From NCBI RefSeq assembly GCF_000203815.1, contig NW_004457718.1, forward strand, positions 682,001 through 746,000: 64,000 nucleotides of DNA. The letters are read 5' to 3'. Shown here one piece after another: positions 58,614-64,000 of the stretch (the first letter of the stretch is position 1; each line of letters begins with the position of its first letter). Source of the DNA: Cavenderia fasciculata. Taxonomy: Eukaryota > Evosea > Eumycetozoa > Acytosteliales > Cavenderiaceae. Position numbers and translations under genes: made by a program. Under the pieces are notes generated by a model. That model saw nothing but the letters and a program-made list of their open reading frames with translations. It was not told where the DNA came from and did no database searches.

Positions 58614-58891
58614 ATGGAATTTACATTAATATTGAAATCATCAATTAAATCTACATTTGATTTAATCTTTGTTAAACATTATGCAAGGATTGTACTACCG
58701 TTATTGGTAACAGGTGCTCTTTTAAAATTTAGGTACGACAATATGTTATATAAATAGATTATTTCCATCATAATTTATTGATTGATTCAATTGATTGTAT
58801 TAAACGTCGATTGGACCTACACAACCAACGTCGTACAACTCAATTATACGAGGAAAGTAAACTTTATCAACAATATAAATCAAGTTGAAAC
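58614..58891 (+). pseudogene. array family copy 13, remnant
   Basis: An exon 1-like piece (MEFTLILKSSIKSTFDLIFV...ARIVLPLLVTGALL, 58614-58735) is followed after about 80 nt by a short stretch (about 58811-58891) reading RLDLHNQRRTTQLYEESKLY and QQYKSS, then a stop. The second part matches the C-terminal pattern of the family. Exon 2 and almost all of exon 3 are deleted. It marks the right end of the array. Confidence 0.6.
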
Positions 58892-59011
58892 TGTCAAGAC
58901 AACCCAATAGAAATTTAAAAGGGTGCATTAATGTTGAATAAAATTCTACTTAGAATAATTATTTGTTTATTTAAAGAAAGAAGAGAGAAGATTATGGGTG
59001 GTTGTCAATAT

Positions 59012-61052
59012 TTAATGATTAATTAATGGAATGAATTTGGATTTATCAGTATTCTTGATACCATCCCAATTCAAATTATAGTCCATTGGATCGGTGGTGG
59101 AAGCTGGTAACATTGAATGTTGTAATTGTTGCGAAAATAAGGCAATCGAATTGAAATGGACTGCACCACTAGCAGATGAATCAACCTTTACGTGGAAGGT
59201 AGTTTTTTGACCAACGTTGAAACGAACAGGAGAATTGGGTGCAAAAGTGTCTGAATAGATATCAAAATGATCGGATATCTTAAAGGTTGCAAGTACTGAT
59301 GGATTGCCGTCGGCTGAAACAGTGACTGTAGCATCACCCTTGGTCGATGATGCCTTTAACTTGATTACAAAGATAGAGGTTGGTGATCCATTGCCACTGT
59401 ACGACACTGTAAAGTGGGCAGACTTGCCAACTGGGATGACAGTGTCCATTTGACCTGGGAATGGTGTGTCGGGTACTGTAGAGTATCCATCATCAACCTT
59501 GCAACACTGAAAATCAATGACACTGGCTGGACCATCAGTGATGGTGCTGACACCGTTAAAAGTGAGTGCCTCTGGAACAAAAGCTGCACAGATTGCATTG
59601 ATTTGGTCGTTGAATCCAGGTGTGACAGAGATGCCACATCCAAAGAGGAAACCAATCTTGTGGTCATCGACTTTGAGGTCCTTGTTGATGACACGGTTGT
59701 CACTGCCACCAAAGTACTGTCCTCCAATGCTGAGGTTCCAAGGTACAACCTCGTGACCCACATTGACACCAAGACAAGGATTGGCAGCGTCAAAGTTGTT
59801 GGTGTTTTTTAAAACTCCACCCTTGCCACCATAGTAGTACTCGGTGACTTGGCCAGTAGATGGATTCAAAACACGAGGAAGGATGGCGTCGATTCGCTTG
59901 AAGCAACGGACACCACATCCGACAAACTCGCCCTTGTAACGATACATGTCCTTGAAATGGTCTTGGATCTCTTGTTGGGTGGGATGGTAGTATGCCTCCC
60001 ACGAGAAATACCCATTCTTGGCATAGGTGGTGTTGACAACACCGCAGATGGGTGAGTAGATGTAACGGACAGTATCATAGACTGCACCCTTTGGACAGAC
60101 TCGTGGGTCATATTGCCACCAAAAGTTGACTAGGTCAAAGACATTGATGATCATATCGCTCTTGTACTGGTTTACACGGTTCCATTGGTACACATCCTTG
60201 TACATTTCCTTTGGTACATCCTCACTCGACTCTTGAACGGCCTTTAATCCAATGTTGTAGGCATCCAAACAGTACTTGGTGTACTTGGTCACAGCATCAG
60301 AATAAACCTTTTCAAAAGATTCAATCTCTTCATCGGTGAGTTGCCATGCACGACCATACATGAGACGATCAGCCATGATTGACAGATGGTTGGTGGCCAT
60401 CAATGCGAAAAAGACCAACTCGGATACCTCATAGCCTGGCTTTTGAGCATGTGGAATGGTTTGGATAAAACTAATGTGAGCATCCTCATGAGCAGTTCTC
60501 ACTGATTGGATGGTACTGTTGTTGGTTGGATTCTTTTGCCAGAGTTGAAATACCCTTTGGTACTCTTCGCTGACTGCGGTGAGACCGAAAAAGAATGCAT
60601 GAAGAGTGTCCTTGTCATACTTCTCAATACCTTGCTTGATAAGCTTGGTCATCGCATCTGTAAACTTTTTACTCATCTTTTCACCTGCACTATCATCCTT
60701 TGATTCAGCTGCACTCCAAATTACATCAATAAGTGTTGATAAAATGCCACCAACCTAAAAATATTAAAAAAAAAAAAGAATTAATAATTAAATTATTTAA
60801 AAAAATGTAATTGAATTCATTTTAGAGGTTACTTACATAAGGTACTAATGAAACACCAGCTAAAAGAAGACCTTTAAAAATGTTTAATGGGTCAACTCCT
60901 TGGCCATTGATCAACTTGATCAATTCACTTTTTTCCTTTGCTAGGATTTTATCCAAGATCTTGGATCCTTGTTTTCCCATCTTTGATGAGACTAATTGTT
61001 TTACTTCCTTTGGAATTTCACTACCTTTTAATTGATTGTTAATTGGTTCCAT
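59012..61052 (-). CDS. delta-endotoxin (Cry-like) homologue
   Basis: 652 aa from exons 61052-60837 and 60754-59012, intron phase 0. The spliced N-terminal region has the layout of domain I of bacterial insecticidal crystal proteins: a helical bundle with a hydrophobic LAGVSLVPYVGGILSTLIDV helix pair spanning the splice site, followed by amphipathic helices (EYQRVFQLW, FFALMATNHLSIMADRLMYG). This is the pore-forming domain in Cry proteins. The middle region is Gly/Tyr-rich and beta-like. The last 140 residues form a beta-sandwich, possibly carbohydrate-binding, rich in Thr/Ser/Val (HFTVSYSGNGSPTSIFVIKL). There is no signal peptide. Homologues exist in dictyostelids; a bacterial origin by transfer is an inference, and the intron shows adaptation to the host. 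Role unknown (defence or developmental storage are guesses). Confidence 0.72.
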
Positions 61053-61743
61053 TTTGATTTACTTAAAAAAAAAAAGAATTAATATTTAATAAATATACAA
61101 TTATTAACAGAATGAATTACCTTTGATTGCTAATTGTTAATTATTAATTGTTTAATTGCTAATTGTTTTAATTGATTGTTTGATGATTTAACCCAAGATT
61201 TCCTATGCCTATTTATATGTTTCCAATTCCATTGTACTGAGGCTAAATTCCAACAGAAAAAAAAAAAAAAAAAAAAAGGACTTGCACCACGACGCAGAAA
61301 AAAACCATCACAAATCGGATACAGGATTGGGATTGATCGGATATGGTTGTTCAATGTGACATTCATCGCTATGCCTTAGCAACAATCATACCGATCTTTT
61401 GTGCAATCACATACATATGTATGTTTCGTGCAACTAGGTGTCAAGTTGAGATTGCAATTGATACTAGTAAAACCCAACAAAGGGTGTGGCTTTAGTCACT
61501 TTGTAATGGAAACCACATGTAACTCTTTTGTGTTTCGATAAACTAAATATCTATATATTGGAAATATACTAGGCATTAATATGAATACTTTACTCTAAAA
61601 TCGTACGTACTTGTTTGAGGATCACGATGTCAGATTTAACGGAAATAAGAGGAAAGGGTTACAACATTGTGTTGGATGATTCTAAAAATATCTTTCTTTC
61701 TTTATTTCTTTTGGGTGTTGATACCATATCTATCTATCATCTA
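61053..61743. other. intergenic, no gene seen
   Basis: About 690 nt from the endotoxin-like start to the stop of the nuclear protein. It contains TTAATTGTTTAATTGCTAATTG repeats (61130-61180), a long A run at about 61257-61277, and a less AT-rich block at 61280-61520. No coding region is convincing. Confidence 0.5.
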
Positions 61744-63351
61744 TCATTTGTTTTGTTTATCTATTCTTGTCTCTATTGTGGTTGGTTGGTGATTGTTTAT
61801 GGATTTGATTTGGGTTTTCTTTGCTGCTGTTGACCTTCTTGTGACACCTGGTTTGGTGGAAGAAGTGGAAGAAGTAGAAGTAGAAGATCCGACAATAGAA
61901 CGGAGAGGTGCTCCTCCTCCTCCTCCACCAGTAGAGTAATCAGATGAAGAAACTCCTGTACCCCTTTTAACAATGGATGATGGTTCAGAGGATGGTGGGT
62001 GGTTGGTAGTTTGAATAATTGAGGCTTGATGAGGATTGTATGATTGAGTCATTGGAGCATCCATTGAAGAGTTGGGTGAAGAAGTGGGATTGGAGCTAGT
62101 GCCAGTGTGTAGTTGATCAGTCTTTTTCTTTCTTGGTGTTGTTGATTTCTTTTTGGTGCTGGTTGTTGTAGTTGTTTTCTTTACCTTTTTTGGTGTTGTT
62201 TTTGCTGATTTCTTTTTGGAAGAAGTCTTTCTTTTTGTTGATTTACGACGACTTTTCTCTTCTTCTCCACTCACTTCTATTTCATCATGATCCTCTTCTT
62301 CTTTATAATCTTCATCATCGTCATCTTCTTCCTCCTCTTCTTCCTCTTCATATTCATCATCCTCCTCTTGTTGTTTCTTCTTTTTACCAGTATTCTTTGC
62401 ACTAGTCTTGTTGTTGTTGTTGTTGGATAGTAGAGTCTTGGTATCGTATGGTACCTTGAACTCTTGTTTACTCTTTTTAATCCACTTGTTGTAATCGGCT
62501 TGAAGCTTCTTTGGTACTTGATCGGATGGCAACCAAATGTAGTTGACAGATCCTTCCAACAATACAAAGTATTCATTCTTTCTATTGACAATCTTTTTGT
62601 CTTGAATCACCTTTATATTTGGAAGAGGGTATGGAATTGGATCTTGAAATAGAGCTTCACCAATCTCTTTTCTCTTTTTTGGTGAAACCAATATTGCTCC
62701 ATCTGGGTCAACCACAAGTGTATCAAGATTGATTCTATATGATTTACCAGATTCCATTGTTGTTTTTGTTTTTGTTGTTTTTGTTTTGTTGTTGTTGTTA
62801 TTGGTGGTAGTAGTAGAAGTAGTAGAAGTGGATGAAGACTCTTCCATATCTTTTCTCTTTCCAATCAATGTCTTGTTAGAGGATTGCTCTTGCTCTTGCT
62901 CTTGATCACTACTATCGTCATCTTCATCAGTCTCCTCCTCGATCAAATGATCAAAGGTTCCCATTCTAGTATGCTCGGCCAAGGAATTTGCAACCAACAT
63001 TGATATATTTTGTAATTGTGAAAATGGTTGTTGTGACTGAATTGGTTGTTGTTGTTGTTGTTGTGAAGGCAGGTATATTGCTTGTTGACCAATATGGATT
63101 GGTGGAGGATGAGAAAATCCTACCAATGGTTGTGATGGTAGTAATGGAAATTGGATTGATTGTTGTTGGGAAGGTGGTGCCAATTCAAATTTGGGTAAAG
63201 TTGAAGAAGCAGACAAATCAGGACTTTGGATAATTTGTGATGACCCCTAAATAAATAAATAACAACATTAATATATTAATATCCAACAAATTCAATTCAA
63301 ATCAATAATAATAAATAAATATACCTCTGGTTCTTGTAAAAATGTGTCCAT
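61744..63351 (-). CDS. low-complexity basic protein, probably nuclear
   Basis: 509 aa from a 9-codon exon 1 (63351-63325, MDTFLQEPE) and exon 2 (63246-61744), intron phase 0. It is Gln-rich at first (LPSQQQQQQPIQSQQPFSQ) and then acidic. A compact segment of about 80 residues follows (TLVVDPDGAILVSPKKRKEI ... KNEYFVLLEGSVNYIWLPSD). A Tyr/Trp strand pattern within it recalls chromo- or Tudor-type folds. Next come a long Glu/Asp run, a Lys/Thr/Ser-rich stretch with nuclear localisation-like clusters (KRKTSSKKKSAKTTPKKVKK), and a Ser/Gly tail. A chromatin or transcription role is only suggested by composition. Confidence 0.6.
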
Positions 63352-64000
63352 TATTTCCTTCTCTTTTAACTGTACTAATATATTTATAAATATGATTATA
63401 TGATTATATGATTGAAAGAGTTGAGTTGAACTAAATTATTTGTTGTTCTGATGATAATGTAATGAATGTACTATGAATGATTATTATTCATACTACTATG
63501 AGGGGACGCACCTACTCTTCTCATTTCAATAACCCCATATATTGTCATTTTTATAGGGTGGTACTATACTAATCTTCATCTGATTAATAAAAAAGGAAAC
63601 TATTGATAAAATAAAATGTGTGAAAAGGTATTGGTTTGGTTAATAAAAATGATTATAAAAAAAGCAACCAACTATGCAGATTGTGTGAGTGTGAAGTTCA
63701 CCAAAGAGAAAGAGAGAAAGAGAGTGGTTTCTTTTCTTTTCTTTTCTTTTTTTTGTTTTTTTTTTTGTAATATATTATTTTATTTTGATTGTTTTTTTTT
63801 AGCAAAGTAAAGACTGTAAATTATACAAATAAAAGAGGACGGCCTACACCAATATGATACGATACGATACGTTGATGGTTGACACAAGCAACCCCCTAGT
63901 TCTTTTTCTTTCTCTCTTTTTTTGGGTGGATAAATAAAAAAAAAAAAAAAAAAATATTTGTAAGAGGACCACTCGAACAAACGGAAGAGAACCTTTGGCG
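63352..64000. other. intergenic to the window end
   Basis: Upstream of the basic protein. It contains runs of T (about 63750-63800), a TTTTC run (63731-63750), GATAC repeats (63856-63870) and a long A run (63937-63954). Open frames here are repeat-derived. No gene is called. Confidence 0.5.

Noticed and set aside
1-64000. CRISPR arrays, bacterial operons, prophage or organelle origin
   Set aside because: Spliceosomal introns in most genes, eukaryotic domain architectures and no regularly spaced repeats with spacers.

Overview
The window looks like nuclear DNA of a dictyostelid social amoeba. It is AT-rich, with short GT...AG introns (about 60-110 nt, usually GTATGT or GTAAGT at the 5' end), long Asn/Gln/Ser/Thr homopolymer tracts inside proteins, and intergenic DNA full of GATT, ATT and TA simple repeats. 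It also carries amoebal families: a RasGEF, an SH3-DOCK protein, a ComC-like LRR/TIG/EGF surface protein and a Cry-like endotoxin homologue. There is no operon structure, and I found no tRNA, rRNA or CRISPR. The intergenic DNA is less AT-extreme than I would expect for D. discoideum, so a species from another clade is likely; I cannot name it.

Layout. 1-0.6 kb: a DDE-transposase-like fragment (minus). 1.1-6.1 kb: a four-exon RasGEF. 6.1-9.1 kb: long intergenic stretch with one possible structured RNA. 9.1-10.2 kb: a PQ-loop membrane transporter. 11.3-12.9 kb: a disrupted zinc-finger/LRR-like gene. 13.3-15.0 kb: a family 1 uracil-DNA glycosylase with altered active-site motifs. 15.4-21.7 kb: an SH3-containing DOCK-type RhoGEF. 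21.7-25.3 kb: intergenic. 25.3-26.9 kb: a C2-like protein. 27.7-30.1 kb: two HTTM-related genes whose coding regions overlap in different frames. 30.2-31.2 kb: a PPR-like, probably mitochondrial protein. 31.3-35.2 kb: a large LRR-TIG-EGF-ComC-type single-pass surface protein.

The striking region is 36.1-58.9 kb. It holds a tandem array of at least twelve copies, plus one relic, of a gene family I do not recognise. Nearly all copies lie on the plus strand with the same plan: a short first exon ending in a hydrophobic stretch, a second exon of about 100-120 codons, and a third exon of about 250-305 codons. Both introns are always phase 1. The copies fall into clusters (1-3, 4-6, 7-11, 12), and the youngest cluster shares promoter motifs, including a palindrome GTGAACTTGCAGTTCAC. 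A roughly 1.07-kb inversion has exchanged the middle of copy 8 with the first exon of copy 9. Copies 4, 10 and 11 carry single frame-breaking changes, and copy 13 is only a remnant. An LRR gene lies inside the array on the opposite strand.

After the array come a two-exon homologue of bacterial insecticidal delta-endotoxins (59.0-61.1 kb, minus) and a low-complexity, lysine-rich, probably nuclear protein (61.7-63.4 kb, minus). Apart from the array, the genes appear functionally unrelated.
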